Positions 11,620 to 23,936 of a stretch of DNA of 64,000 bases are shown piece by piece. The stretch spans positions 496,001 to 560,000 of the forward strand of contig QANY01009387.1 of NCBI GenBank assembly GCA_003255025.1, given 5' to 3'. The position numbers were made by a program, and so were the translations under genes. The notes under the pieces are model-generated. The model did no database searches, was not told the origin of the DNA, and worked only from the letters and a program-made list of their open reading frames with translations. The DNA is from Datisca glomerata. Its lineage: Eukaryota; Streptophyta; Magnoliopsida; Cucurbitales; Datiscaceae. Position 1 is the first letter of the stretch; each line of letters opens with the position of its first letter.

Positions 11620-12729
11620 TATTGGATCAGTTCCAGTCATTTGTGAATTTTTAGATGTCTTTCCTGATGAATTGACATGACTTCCTCCTCCTCGGGAGAC
11701 AGATTTTCGTATTGAGTTGATACCAGGCACTGCCCCTATATTCAAAGCTTTGTATCATATGGCCCATACTGAGTTGAAAGAACTTAAGGACCAACTTCAA
11801 GAATTACTGGATAAGGGTTTCATTAGATCTAGGGTTCACCTTGGGATGCTCCAGTATTATTTGTTAAAAAGAAAGATGGATCAATGAGGTTATGCATTGA
11901 GTACAGGGAGTTGAACATAGTCACTATCAAGAATAAGTATCTGTTACCACGCACTGAGGATTTGTTTGATCAACTTCAAGGAGCATCAATATTCTCGAAG
12001 ATTGATTTGAGATTAGGTTACCATCAGCTCGAGATTCGAGATGAGGATTTCCCTAAGATAGTGTTTCGTACTCGTTATGGCCACTTTGAGTTTGTAGTGA
12101 TATCGTTTGGATTAACTAATACTCCGATAGCCTTTATAGATTTGATGAACAGGGTGTTCGAAGAGTACTTGGATTCTTTTGTGATTGTCTTCATTGATGA
12201 TATTCTGGTGTACTATAGGTCAGAGGCTAGGCATATGGATCACTTCAGGATTATTTTACAAGCATTAAGGACACACCACTTATATGCCAAATTCTAGAAG
12301 TGTGAGTTTTGACTTCAGCAAATATCATTCCTTGGTCATGTGGTATCTCGAGATGGAATCCCCGTTAACCCATCTAAGATTGAAGCAGTGGTTACCTGGC
12401 CTCAACTGACAAATGTTGGGGAAGTTCATAGTTTTCTAAGTCTAACAGGATATTACAAGAGGTTCGTTGAGGGTTTTGCAAAGATCGTTGTTCTACTTAC
12501 TCAGTTGACCAGGAAGAATGACACTTTTACTTGGACAACTGAGTGTGAAAAATGTTTACAGATCCTTAAACAAAAATCAGTGTCAGCACCAGTATTGACC
12601 ATTCTGGATGATAAAAGTGACTTTGTGATTTATAGTGATGCTTCCAAGATAGGTTTGGATTGTGTTTTGATGCAACATGGAAAGGTCATGGCTTATGCTT
12701 CTCGTCACCTTAAGCCTCGCATGATTTGA
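11620..12729 (+). pseudogene. Tekay reverse transcriptase and RNase H, interrupted
   Basis: The RT core at 11884-12297 shows [23 protein letters not shown] and the catalytic FIDDILVY box at about 12190 (FIDD for YVDD). A stop at the KF-stop-KCEF position and a second close by break the frame. 12340-12729 continues with the thumb/connection (SRDGIPVNPSKIEAV, SFLSLTGYYKRFVEGF) and RNase H (FVIYSDASKIGLDCVLMQ). The frame is lost again after 12727. The N-terminal fingers (11620-11880, ending [12 protein letters not shown]) are readable with a frameshift near 11830. Confidence 0.9.
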
Positions 12730-14433
12730 AGTTAGTTGTAGTCGTATTTACCCTCAAGATTCAGAGACATTACTTGTATGGTTGTAAGTGCTAGATTTAC
12801 ACAGATCATAAGACTCTCATGTACTTTTTCACTTAGAAAGAGCTTAACATGAGGCAACGCCATTGGTTGGAACTGGTGAAGGATTATGACTGCGAGATGA
12901 TTTATCACCCATGAAAGGAAAATGTAGTGGCTAATGCCTTAAGTCAAAAATCAGCTCATTCAGTAGCTCTTATTACATCTCAAGATCATATCCTGGAGGA
13001 TTTTGAACCTGCTGAGATTCAAGTCTTACTGAAAGACACTGCAGCACAGCTATTAGCTCACAGTTCAACCATCATTGCAGCAATGTATTGAGAGTTCGTT
13101 GTCAATAATGATTCAGCTCTTCACTTTCATGAGGGGCTTTGTATTTCGAAAGACTCATTCATTAGAAAATAATTACTCACGGAAGCTCATAGTTCACCAT
13201 ACATAGTGCACCCTAGCAGTACTATGATGTATCAAGATTTAAAGTTACATTATTGGTGGAATGGTATGAAGCGTGATATTGCTGAGTTTTTTAGTAAGTG
13301 TTTAGTGTGTCAGCAGATCAAGGCTCAGAGACAGCGACCATCTGGGGTCTTGCAACCACTAAGTATTCTTGAATGAAAGAGGGAGCATGTGACTATGGAT
13401 TTCGTTTCAAGGTTACCGAGGACAGTAAAAGGTTATAACTCCATTTGGTTGTGGTGGATTGTCTTACCAAGTCTTGACACTTTTTGTCTGGCAAGACTAC
13501 ATTTTCAGTTGAGGATAAGGCTCGGTTATATAATCGAGAGATTTTCGACTTCATGGGGTTCCAGTATGTATAGTACTTGATTAAGATCCGCGGTTCACGT
13601 CAAATTTTTTACGGACTCTACAGAACGATTTGGGTACTCAGTTGAATTTTTGTACAGTTTTCCATCTGCAATCTGATGGGTAGTCTAAGCGTATGATCCA
13701 GTCGTTAGAGGATATGATTCGAGCTTGTGTTTTATACTTCTCTGGTAGTTGGGATGTGCAGTTGGCACTCATGGAGTTTGAACACAATAACAGTTAGCAG
13801 GCAATGATTGGTATGACTCCATTTGAGGCACTTTATGGGAAAAAAGTGTCGGTTGCCAGTTCACTGGGATGAAGTTGGCGAACGGAAGCTTTTGAGCCCT
13901 AACTTGGTTCAGTATACGAATGAAGCTATTCAGAAAATCAGAGATAGAATGAAGACCATTCAGAGTTGGCGAAAGAGTTATGCAGATGTTAGAAGGAAGG
14001 ACCTCGAATTTGAAGTGGGTGATAACGTGTTTCTCAAGGTTGTGCCAATGAAGGGTGTTATGCGTTTTAGTCGCAAGAGGAAGTTGAGTTCGAGATTTAT
14101 TGTTCCTTTTGAGAAATTGTATCATATCGGTCCTTTACCCTATCGGCTTGCTTTACCACCAGCTCTTTTAGGTATTCATAATGTATTTCACGTCTCAATG
14201 CTCCGCAAGTACGTGCCGAATCCAACGCATGTCATTGATTTTGAACCTCTGGAAATTCATGATAATTTCACTTATGAAGAGAAACCAATCAGAATACTAG
14301 AGCACAAGAATAAGACTCTTTATAATAAAACGATTCTATTAGTCAAGATTCTCTAGAGAAACCATCGAATTGAGGAAGCAACGTGGGAACGAGAAGAGGA
14401 GATGCGTGTCAAGTACCTAGAGTTGTTTCAATA
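12730..14433 (+). pseudogene. Tekay RNase H tail, integrase and chromodomain
   Basis: The rest of RNase H (YTDHKTL, RQRHWLELVKDYDCEM) continues to about 12960 with stops. The integrase zinc-binding region runs about 13180-13330 (HYWWNGMKRDIAEFFSKC, then CQQIKAQRQRPSG). The first catalytic Asp lies in VTMDFVSRLP at 13389. The middle of the core is frameshifted. 13823-14356 holds the C-terminal domain (GERKLLSPNLVQ, NVFHVSMLRKYVPNP) and a chromodomain opening YEEKPIRILEHKNKTL; one stop follows KIL before RNHRIEEATWEREEEM. A chromodomain of this kind is typical of chromoviruses and is thought to guide integration to heterochromatin. Confidence 0.9.
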
Positions 14434-14462
14434 AGGTATATTCTTTGAGGATGAAAGTTCTT

Positions 14463-14475
14463 AAGGAGGAGAGAA
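14463..14475 (+). promoter_or_regulatory. Polypurine tract of Tekay element
   Basis: Purine-rich aaggaggagagaa immediately before the 3' LTR start TG at 14476; this is the expected plus-strand priming site. Confidence 0.85.
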
Positions 14476-16656
14476 TGTAAACCCCAAGAACTTAAAAGGG
14501 GTAATGTAGTAAATTTAAATTTCACTCACACCTTAAATACACTAACCGTTGTTCTCTCATTCTCCATCTCACTCTGGCAGCCCCCCCAAGTAACCATTGT
14601 TCAATCTCTCTCTCTCCCAACCTCCTTCACCGAATAAAATCGTCTATCTCTCTGTCTTCCTCTTCGTTGCATTTATATCATTGGTCTCGTCCGGTAAGCC
14701 ATCTTCTGCTTCTTCCCTATTACTTCATCCTCTCTCTGTCTCTCTAACCTAATTAATTTCCTCTCATGCAGCCCCTGCCAAGCGAACTCCCTCTCTTTTC
14801 CTCCATCGTTGCCTATGTTTTTTTTATCTATGTTTGTTCATCCATTGTCATCGACGAACAAAGCTCTTCGGGTAAGTTTCGTCTCTACTTCTTCCTTTAA
14901 CTTTCCTCTTTTTCCTTCACCGTGTTTCTCTCCCTCTCTGTCTGATTTTTCTTTCCATCTTCCTTTGTTTTCTATTATTTTTCTTTTCAATGGCAGCTCG
15001 TCCACTGCCATCTTCTGTACATAGCATCATCGTCCATGTCTTCATCATTGGTAAGCCTGTTTTTCTTTTCTTTCTCTTTTTCTTTCTTCCTCTCTCATTG
15101 TTTGTTCAGACTATAACTGGGTGTTGTGACCAGTTGGTTCTTACCGGACCTGACCCTATTATGACTCATCTAGAACCGAATCAACTAAAACAAACCAAAC
15201 CAACCAACCCATACCGAATCGGTTCAGCCAAACCAAACCAAACTGGTTCAGTCAACCAAGACCAAACTGGTTCAACCCAACCAAACCAAACCGGTCCAGC
15301 CCAGCAGAATCGAATCGGTTCAGACTGACCGAACCTAGTTGAACTGATCTGAACCACTCGACCAGATCATTACCCATTTTATTTTTTCATCGGTTGCTCT
15401 TCTAATTTATTAAATAATGATAGTTATTATCTAAATACTTAATGATCTGGGATATATAGATTTCAGGTCAATAGTTGCTGAAATTTAATTCGTAGTAGTC
15501 CATGTAGATGGACTTACTTAGTAATTTGATTCATATGTTATGAATATAGCAATATTAATTTAATATCACTTTATTAATTTCTTTATGTTGCTAAATTTTA
15601 TGATAAAGTGTTTTAATTATATTTTCATATCATGATCCAGTTAATTATTATGCATGTATGTTTGAATTTTTTAGTTATACACGTATTAGCTATATAGTTT
15701 ATGTTCACGAATAAGTTACATGTTAGCCAAGAATATAATTCACCATGATTCATGAAATTAACTAAGTGTAATGATAGATAAATAAAGAATAGACTTAGAC
15801 ATATTTCTTAGTTATCAAGTAGCCAGCTTGTTCACGTCATGTTATCAGCTATATGGATGGGTGTCACCATATTCATCTCAGCGTCCTTAAGGTTTAGATA
15901 ACCTTAAATGACACCAAGTTTCAGGACACTCATTCTATCATGTTCACGCTCATGTTATAAGTTAAAGTATAAGTTCAAGTGTGAAAAAAATTTGGTTAGA
16001 TTTTTAATTGCAGAATATGTCTAGTCGAATCATGATAAGATAAGTTACAAGTATAAGTTCAAGTTACATGATAACTATGAACTCAACTATGTTAATTACA
16101 AGTACTTTATGTGATTTAAAAACCAAGACAATATGTTAAATTATAGTTGCATAAGTTACTTGTTTACGTTTATGACATGTGAAGCTTATTAGTATATAAG
16201 TTTACTTACTGAGTATTCTTAATACCCACCCCTAATAGATGATTGTGTAGAAGGTGATGTCGAGTAGCAGGAGTGAGGGACTGTTATAGCTAGCGAAATT
16301 AGAAAATTCTCAATTATTCATGATTATATGACATTAGAAACAAATATTTCGTTAAGTACAGTTGATACAAGAATTTAAGAATTTATATGCTTTATTTTAC
16401 ATTTATATGTTTAAATTTTCACGACTTCTAGATTTTTCAAGTTGACTTTATTACAGATTTGATACATCATTTATTACACTTTATTGAATAAATATTTTTT
16501 ATATAATTTTAGGCTTCGGCTATTTAATGTTAAAGTTAGGGTAAAATTAAAATTTTTAATTTGAGGATTTTCACAAATTAGAATTTGAACCGAATTTGGG
16601 GATTTTGAATAGTGAAATTATATGTATGTTTAACCTTCGAGAATCTGGACGTTACA
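14476..16656 (+). repeat. 3' LTR of Tekay-type element
   Basis: 2181 bp, from TGTAAACCCC to CGTTACA, collinear with the 5' LTR. The tract 15180-15330 carries imperfect repeats of AACCAAACCGGTTCA type, more regular here than in the other LTR. Short open frames in the pyrimidine-rich part (14809-15328) are compositional artefacts. Confidence 0.9.
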
Positions 16657-16744
16657 GAAAAACTGTAGATGTAAATAAATTGGTCGAATCACGTTAAGAA
16701 TATTATTTTGTTATTATTTATGTACATTTTTTGTTGTTGCAACA
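16657..16744 (+). repeat. LTR 2 of TRIM-like element, right part (with GAAAA target duplicate)
   Basis: After the duplicated GAAAA (16657-16661), the sequence through tattattttgttattattta and on to the terminal CAACA matches the last 85 bases or so of LTR 1 (7130-7215). This shows that the chromovirus landed in an older element. Confidence 0.8.
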
Positions 16745-18800
16745 GATGCCATTAAAGAAATTGTTCAGCAATTGTGGAAGTTTTATAAGAAACAATATAT
16801 TTGAAAGAAAAAAGCTTTCCGAGTTAATGGTTTGTTTATGTCTTAAAAAATTTAGATAAACAAGAATAAATGTTTAAAATATAAATTGTAATATGAAAAC
16901 TTTGTAGGCAGCATGCATTTGGAGAAAAAATATTGATGACTAGCTATTATATACATTGCATAGGAGAATGATTCCGCTGATGTAGGGTTTAGTGATTGAA
17001 AAGTTCAGATGGATAAAGACTCTAACTAGAGGACAGGTGGGGTCTCAATTGTTGGAAACATGTTTATAAGCGTGAGTTTATAATGGCTCATGCACACACC
17101 AAAACAGAGGATGATAAATTACAAATACTTCCAAAAGTAAAACAGGACAAGTTGCGTTTTTCACATAATTTGTTCAAAAACACAATGCTTTACTTGATAA
17201 AGAGATATGCTTCACTAACTAAGGAAATCAAAACAATTTTTTTCCCTTTTGGAATCGAAAAATATTAATACAATATACTCCTCCATTAAATTACTAATAA
17301 CTATTACATGAACTTTAGTCTAAATGACATTCTTTGCACGTAATAATCTCTAATTAAAGTAATCATTCTTTTTAAGAAAATATTAACTAAACAAACAAAC
17401 GCTAGCAATATATGTACGTACATTCAAGAATATATTATGATATTTTCTGGTATTTCTAATTTTAGTTGAAGAGTAAATTATGTTAACTATTTAAATAATA
17501 TATAGATGTTAATATCCAAAACTAATTGTTTCCGATTATTTAATTTAGTTAAGGATGAATTAGGATTACAAATTGAACTAAAGACTAAATTAGAAAATTT
17601 ATTACTCTTCAAAATATAGGGGAAATTTTAGAAAAACATTTAAATTAGATGGACAAAAAGGTCAAAGAATTTATCCTTCTTTCCTACCCTTTATACATAC
17701 AATTGATTATTACAAAATGAATAATCAAAATGAAGGCTACAAGTTGAATAGTTATGCTGTAGGGATTTGGATCCTCTGCAGCTGTTGGACCTTAAATTTC
17801 ATTCGTTAGTTAGAGGGGAAGTTAAATCTGAGTCATCCAGTTAGATCAAGACGGCTCAGATTAAGTGATCAAATTTTTTAAAAAAATGTGAGTTTTTTTC
17901 TATTTTTTCCTTGACATTTTAGCATGATCTGAACCGTCCAAATCTGATCAGATAGTCCAGCAGTATCAAACTGTCGTGTCTGTCACTGAGTCCAATGGCA
18001 GACAGTCAATTTCCATATATTATCTTAGTTGGATAAAATTGAAAAACAATATTTTTTATTCTTGGGTTTTATAAGGGTAAAGTTTGGGGGGAAAGACACT
18101 TAGTTAGATAGTGAAGTCCAAAATGTTCTCACCATATGATGTAGCGGAATGCTCTACAAGAATGATTGTATTACAAGAATGATTGTATAAAAAAATAGAA
18201 AACAAATCTTCTAAGGGACTGTTGATTCACGCACAAATTATAGGCAGCATACTCTTGTTTAATTGCTCACAATTACCAAAAAATTGTAGAAATAAAGAAA
18301 CTCACTCTGAAATTTTATTAAACCAATTCTTAAAAAATGTCTCTAAGGCTACAACAATATCTAGTCATAAACTGTGAAAAGGAAACCCTAAACTGTGAGA
18401 AGGAATCTAAACGCCTAATAATACAAGAATAACAAAATTTTCTAAGAAAGAAAAGTTTTCAAATATATGCATAATAATAAACTACTAATCACCAGAATAG
18501 CAACGTCCTGATAATACAAAAATATGAGTTTTCTAATAAAGGTTTATAGATGAAATAAAACTTTTCTAAAACGCAATTTGGAAGCTTAAACGATATGGAA
18601 TTTGTCCAAAAAAAAATGCTCTTGTTAGTGAAGCCAAGCTTGACGATTTTTTTTCTCGTGAAGTTTCCCACTAAAATAAACCCCTTTTGCACACAAAAGT
18701 GACACTGTCACGATCTCTCAAAAATTAGGTAAACGACTGACGATAGTCTCACAAATCTAGATAACCCGGACCCTCCTACACTGCATCACCCTATTACTCC
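16745..18800. other. AT-rich intergenic region with a possible foldback element
   Basis: No gene is supported here. Around 17760-17990, two segments (agtcatccagttagatcaagacggctcagatt and, inverted, gatctgaaccgtccaaatctgatcagat) form an imperfect inverted repeat separated by a T-rich spacer, which may be an old MITE; I could not fix termini or a target duplication. Short frames at 17083 and 18183 have no recognisable content. Confidence 0.4.
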
Positions 18801-19743
18801 TGTAAAGGATTTTTTCCGGTAGGTAGAACTATCTACGAACAAATGATAAATATCATAATTTAAAGAGAGAATGAGAGAATAAAGATACCATCATTTACGT
18901 GAAAAACTTTTAAAAAAAAGAAAAATCATGGGAAAATTGTTGTTATTCACTGGTGTAAAGGATTTCACACACGTGTTGATGAGAGAAGAGATGAATGGCA
19001 GTACATTTAGTTGAGGTTTTCTTAGGTCTCTTTTTTACCTCTCTTTTTTTTTTACATGAGCATGTACTTATAGGTCTTACAATAATCATAATAATAACAA
19101 ATGGGATGATCACATCCCTTATGCTTTCGGATGATGGGATTGCTTTCAGGCATGGACTCATTTACTTTGCTCATTCATTTCAGCTGTTTTCTGCTCAGTG
19201 ACTCAATCAGTCATAGTCACTTGGTGGTTCCTCGTGGTTTGAGCCAATCAATCACAACCATTTGACTGTTAGTCTGAACCCTCATTTCCATTCTAATGTT
19301 CTATCATGTCCAGGCGGTAATGATTTTCCTTTCTCGAGATGTCGATTCTCGTTCTGAAAGTGATGATCTCCCGTTCTCAAGATGTTGATTTATGTTTTGT
19401 TGTTTTTTCCTGTTCTGGGAGTAATGGTCCCCTTTTATGGAAGCGATAGTTCCCCTGTTCCATACGCGATAGTCACCCGTTTCAGAGGCGATTGTCCCCA
19501 TGTTCTAGAAGCGATGGTCACCCGTTCCAAAAGTGATTGTCCCCTCGTTCTAGAAGCGATAGACACATGTTCTAAAAGCAATAGTCATCCCATTCCAGAA
19601 GCCATTGTCCCCCGTTCCAAAAGCGATAGTCACCCATTCCAGAAGCGTTGGTTCCCCACTTCAGCATTATTCCCCGTTTTGACGAGGTCTCCCGTTTCAA
19701 CGTTCTTTTTCTACACGTGACTTAACTGGTTTTTTCCTGTTCA
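18801..19743 (-). repeat. 3' LTR of copy 1
   Basis: 943 bp, pairing with 21883-22788 (for example atctacgaacaaatg, tttaaagagagaatgagagaat, ttgttgttattcact). 19430-19650 is a tandem array of about 22-23-bp units of type agaagcgatNgtcacccgttcc. The long plus-strand frame 19382-19720 is a by-product of this array. Confidence 0.82.
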
Positions 19744-21861
19744 TTTGCCCCCATTACACTCAATAGGTCTCACTTATTGAGGTGTAATGGTTTGTCCTTT
19801 CTTATTCTGTCGTTACGTATATTCATTTATGTTCTCACGTGCTTCTTAAAAACATTCGATGTGGTCTTTCCAAACAATTTTTTGGTTTGTTCGATGTCAG
19901 TAATGGCTTCTCCTTTTCTTTCTTCTATTATGTTCATCTATTCCCATTCATGAATGCTTTGTGTTTGTCGACTAATTTTTTTGCCAGCTCACTGCCGATG
20001 ATGATTACTTTCCCTTCATTCGTTGTATTGTATTTCCGTTCTTTAGCTTTTCTTTTATGTTCTTCTTTTCTCAGCGTTTCTTTACTGAGCTGAAGGTCTT
20101 TCCTCAACTTCTTTTCTTTTTTGTTATGAAATTATTTTCTCAACTTCTTTTATGTTCTGAGGATTTTCCCGTTCTTAGGACATTTCCTTTTTCATTCTCC
20201 AGACTTTCCCATTTTGAGGACGTTTTCTTTTTCGTTCTTCAGACATTTAATTTTCCTTCTGAGAACGGCATATGTAGACGCTCTCAAGGACTTAGGCTCC
20301 TTAACCATGGTCCCATTTTGATTTCCTTCTGAAAGTAGGACTTATGAACTACCCATTCCAAGGACTTACGCCCTTAATTCCTTTTAAGAGTAGGACTTAT
20401 GAATTGTTCCTCCGAAGGACTTACACCTTTAGTTCCTTCTGAGAGTAGGACTTATGAATCGCCCCTCCCAAGGACTCATGATCTTAGTTCCTTTTGAGAG
20501 TAAGACTTATGAATTGCCCCTCCCAAGGAATTACGCCTTTAGTTCCTTCTGAGAGTAAGACTTATGAACTGCCCCTCCAAGAATTTATGCCCTTAGTTCC
20601 TTATAAGAGTAGGACTTATAAATTACCCCTCCCAAGGACTTACGACCTTAGTTCCTTCTGAGAGTAGGACTTATGAATTGTCCCTCCCAAGGACTTACGC
20701 CCTTAGTTACTTCTGAGAGTAGGACTTATGAACTGCTTCTTCCAAGGACTTACGTCCTTAGTTCATTCTGAGAGTTAGACTTATGAATTGCCCCTCCCAA
20801 GGACTGATGCCCTTAGTTTCTTCTGAGAATATGACTTATGAACTGTCCCTCCCAATGACTTACACCCTTAGTTCCTTCTAAGAATAGGACTTATGAATTG
20901 CCCCTTCCAAGGACTTACACGTTTAGTGTCATTGTCGAAGAAGAGAGGGAGTTGACAGCGTGCACATTATCATACCATAAGTATTGATTAAAAGCTCCAA
21001 ATCGAATTTTGTGAGATTCTTTAATAAGTAGACTTATGTATCTTCCTGATGATATAAGATTCACCGTATAGTTGGCTTCCAATAAATACAGTTTTATTTT
21101 TGAAGTTGATCGTTCTGTATAATCTGCTTTCCTGAACAATCTTCATGAAAATTGTCATAACCTTTTTTTACTCAGCTCTTCTTTTCTCAGCGTTTCTTTA
21201 CTAAGCTGAAGGTTTTTCCTCAACTTCTTTTCTTTTCTGTTCTGAAGTTCTTTTCTCAACTTCTTTTAGTCTCTGTTCTGACAACATAAGACGTTTCCTT
21301 TTTCGTTCTCAATACTTTTCCTGTTGTCAAGCTAATTTCATTCCTATTCTCAAAACTTTTCATGTTGTCGAGCTAGTTTCATTCTCGTTCTCAGGATTTT
21401 TCCTGTTGTCAAGCTAATTTTGTTCCCGTTCTCAGGATTTTTCACGTTATCGAGCTAATATTGTTCCCGTTCTCAAGATTTTCCTGTTGTCGAGCTAATT
21501 CCGTTCTCGTTCTCAAAACTTTTCCTTTCTTGAGAACTTTATTATTTTTCAGGAATTTCCCGTTCTTGAGATTTTTCAACTCAAAACTTCAAATCAAATT
21601 AAAACTCAAAACTTAATTTATCACGAGTCAAATAAATTCTCCTCTCATCTTTTTTAAGTTGATAATAATGTAAAAGAAATAAGTCAATCGAATATGCAAG
21701 GAATAAGTTCACCATTTTCAGTTCTGTTTCTAGTTTTGTACTTGTTGTCGTTCTCATCTCTGCTTCTAACTCATTGCCGTTTTTTTCCCACTTTTGTTGT
21801 TGAATGAGCGTTTGATTTGGTTTTTGGCATTATGGGAGGGATTTCTTCAAGTTTTTCTCTT
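19744..21861 (-). other. Interior of copy 1: tandem arrays and gag stub
   Basis: Read on the minus strand, an ATG near 21829 opens MPKTKSNAHSTTK and stops within about 20 codons; it resembles the gag start of the family (MSRTRSN and MPRTISN in the other copies). 21300-21520 holds about 50-bp repeats (tgttgtcNagctaattNcgttc). 20320-20930 is a regular array of about eleven 55-bp units with the words ccttctgagagtaggactta and cctcccaaggacttacg. 19750-20320 is pyrimidine-rich. Capsid, protease, RT and integrase are all missing. Confidence 0.7.
20320..20930. repeat. 55-bp tandem array
   Basis: The word agttcc(tt) recurs at about 20431, 20486, 20541, 20595, 20650, 20705, 20760, 20814 and 20870, a period of 54-56 bp. 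Units differ by a few substitutions each. It lies in the 3' part of the internal region of copy 1, the same relative position as the arrays in the other family members. Confidence 0.9.
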
Positions 21862-21878
21862 GCTCTCAATGAAAGCAC
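21862..21878 (-). promoter_or_regulatory. Putative primer binding site of copy 1
   Basis: gctctcaatgaaagcac, 4 bases from the LTR boundary. A close relative (ctcttaacgaaagcac) occupies the same position in the 40-55 kb element. I do not assign the tRNA. Confidence 0.5.
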
Positions 21879-21882
21879 TAAA

Positions 21883-22788
21883 TGTAAAAGATTTTTTCTA
21901 GTATAGAGAACCCTCTACGAACAAATGAAAAATATCATAATTTAAAAAGAGAATGAGAGAATAAAGACACTATCATTTACGGGAAAGATCCTTAAAGTGA
22001 AGAAAAACCACGGGAAAATTGTTGTTATTCACTAGTGTAAAGGATTTTGCTAACTTATTGATGAGAGAAGAGAGGAATGGCAGTACCTTTAGTTGAAGTT
22101 TGCTTAGGTCTCTTTTTTGCCTCTATTTTATTTTTATATGAGTCTGTACTTATAGACCTTACAATAATATAATAATAAAGTGGATGATCACATCCCATAT
22201 GCTCTCGGCTGATAGGATTACTTTCAGGTGTGGGCTCCTTTACTTTGTTCATTCCTTTCAGCTATTTTATCTTTAACAACTCAATCAGTCATAGCCACTT
22301 GGTGGTTCCTCGTGGTTCAGGCCAACCATTTGACTGTCAGTCTGAACGTTCCTTTTCCGTTCTGATGCTCTATCTTGTCCAGGAAGTAATGATTCCCTAT
22401 TCTTGAGATATCGGTTCCCGTTCTGAAAGCAATGATCTCCCATTCTCGATATGTCGGTTCCCGATCTATTATTTTTTCCTGTTCTGGGAGTGATGGTCCC
22501 CCGTTCCAGAAGTGATAGTTCTCCCGTTCCAGAAGCGATAGTCACCCGTTCCAGAAGCGATTGTCCTCTTGTTCGAGAAGCGATGGTCACCTGTTCCACA
22601 AGCAATTGTCCCCCGTTTCAGAAGTGATAGACATATGTTCCAAAAGTGATTGCCCTCCTATTCTAGAAGTGAGAGTCACCCGTTCCAGAAGTGATGGTTC
22701 CCCGCTTTAGTATTCTTCCTCGTTCCGACGAGATCTTCCGTTTTAACGTTCTTTCTATACACGTGACTTGGGTGATTTTTCCTGTTCA
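21883..22788 (-). repeat. 5' LTR of copy 1
   Basis: 906 bp, TGTAAAAGATTTTTTC to CCTGTTCA on the plus strand. It contains the array of roughly 22-bp units at about 22490-22700 (agaagcgatagtcacccgttcc type). Confidence 0.82.
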
Positions 22789-23936
22789 ACCCCATTTATT
22801 TATGCTTTGGAAATCTCTGGTTATCTTGTCCATAACATGGAGAACAATTCGCTTTATAGAACTGCATCACCCTATTACTCTTAATCGGGAATGTCTACGA
22901 GTAAATTGATGCATCCTACGTCCTAACAAATCTAAATAAATGTTTGTCTATTGGAGAGTTAGAATTTATCCCCCACCATGTGTGTCTATTGGAGAAGCTT
23001 AGGATGTTTTTGGATACTTGTGTAATTAGGTGTTTTTAGTTCTCACCAACTGATTTGCATTCCTATTTTTCATTCTCACATAATATATTATGATTTCATT
23101 TTTAAAATTTAAGTGTTGTTTTGTCAATAATATTAAGTATTAAAATAATATGGGAATGAGTTAGTAGTCATGGAGTTAAATAGTGATGGAGAAATTCTGA
23201 ATTGTGACGGTATAATATAGAAGCTACAATATGGTGGCCACATCCAATGATTGTCACATACACAATCAGACTCACTCATTTAGTACTGTCTACTTCACAA
23301 TCATCATGGCGGCCGCACCTCAATATTTCTCATATTCAAGAGTGTGTGGGTCAAAAAAGTGATACTTGAGAAGAAAAATTGGAAAAGATCAGAATAAAGC
23401 TGACATGTCCCTTGTCAGATGAGAAAGAAAGAAGATGACAAATCAATCGGGAATGTCTACGAGTAGAGGAAATTCACCAACTTTCCAAGTCCTGTTCATA
23501 TTTGCCTAGAAATTAGCATCTAAATTGGTGCATTTCTACGTCCTAACAAACTTAAATTCAATCTTTTCGATCCAATTATTGCCCCACTAGAGCATGCATC
23601 TTAAGTAGTACCCAAATCGACAAGGATATTGTTAATCATTTTTAACATGAGTTATTTATAGAATGTCATAAAAATTGAAGATCTTACTTCAAAACATTTC
23701 AACCTGCTAGAAATATGATTTTTTAATTGTCACAACTATTACATTTCTATGACATGATCGATTTTAATAGAATTAGAAGAGCTATATGTACATAAAAATT
23801 TTAGATCCAATTATGGAGATTTCCTAGGCATAATTAAGGCAAATGAGCCTACATTTTGAAAGCAAAATAATAATCAATGGAAATTTTGAGTGAACAGATA
23901 AAAAGCTCAAGAGACCCACCTTATAAGATTATAAAC
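22789..23936. other. Intergenic spacer with short duplicated words
   Basis: No gene seen. The word actgcatcaccctattactc at 22861-22880 also flanks the other side of copy 1 (18781-18799). The pair of words aatcgggaatgtctacgagta and tacgtcctaacaaa occurs at about 22884-22930 and again at about 23447-23550. These duplications point to rearrangement or an older insertion between them. Confidence 0.5.

Larger units (their letters stand above)
7819..16656 (+). mobile_element. Tekay/Del-type Ty3/gypsy chromovirus, 8.8 kb
   Basis: A complete but dead LTR retrotransposon. LTRs are 7819-9951 and 14476-16656, both opening TGTAA; the right one ends TTACA and the left one TTATA. The 5-bp target duplication GAAAA lies at 7814-7818 and 16657-16661. 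A tRNA-Met primer site follows LTR 1 and a purine tract precedes LTR 2. The domain order is zinc knuckle, protease, RT, RNase H, integrase, chromodomain, which together with the chromodomain sequence points to the Tekay/Del clade. Gag is mostly replaced by an inserted sequence. It sits inside LTR 2 of the TRIM-like element. Confidence 0.9.
18801..22788 (-). mobile_element. Non-autonomous Tat-like Ty3/gypsy element (copy 1)
   Basis: LTRs are 18801-19743 and 21883-22788. Both start TGTAAA on the plus strand and end CCTGTTCA, so on the minus strand they run TGAACAGG...TTTACA. The 3' end of the internal region has a purine tract (minus strand gtaatgggggcaaa) next to 19743, and a primer-site-like gctctcaatgaaagcac lies at 21862-21878 near the 5' LTR. 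Candidate target duplication: actcc / acccc (4 of 5). The 2.1-kb interior holds tandem repeats and only a stub of gag. It is the same family as 23937-27017 and 40122-55597. Confidence 0.82.

Noticed and set aside
19382..19720. 112-residue frame with repeated acidic/basic words
   Set aside because: By-product of the roughly 22-bp LTR array; no family resemblance.
20320..20930. Possible CRISPR-like array
   Set aside because: The 55-bp units are contiguous and diverged along their whole length, with no constant repeat and variable spacer, and this is a plant nuclear sequence.
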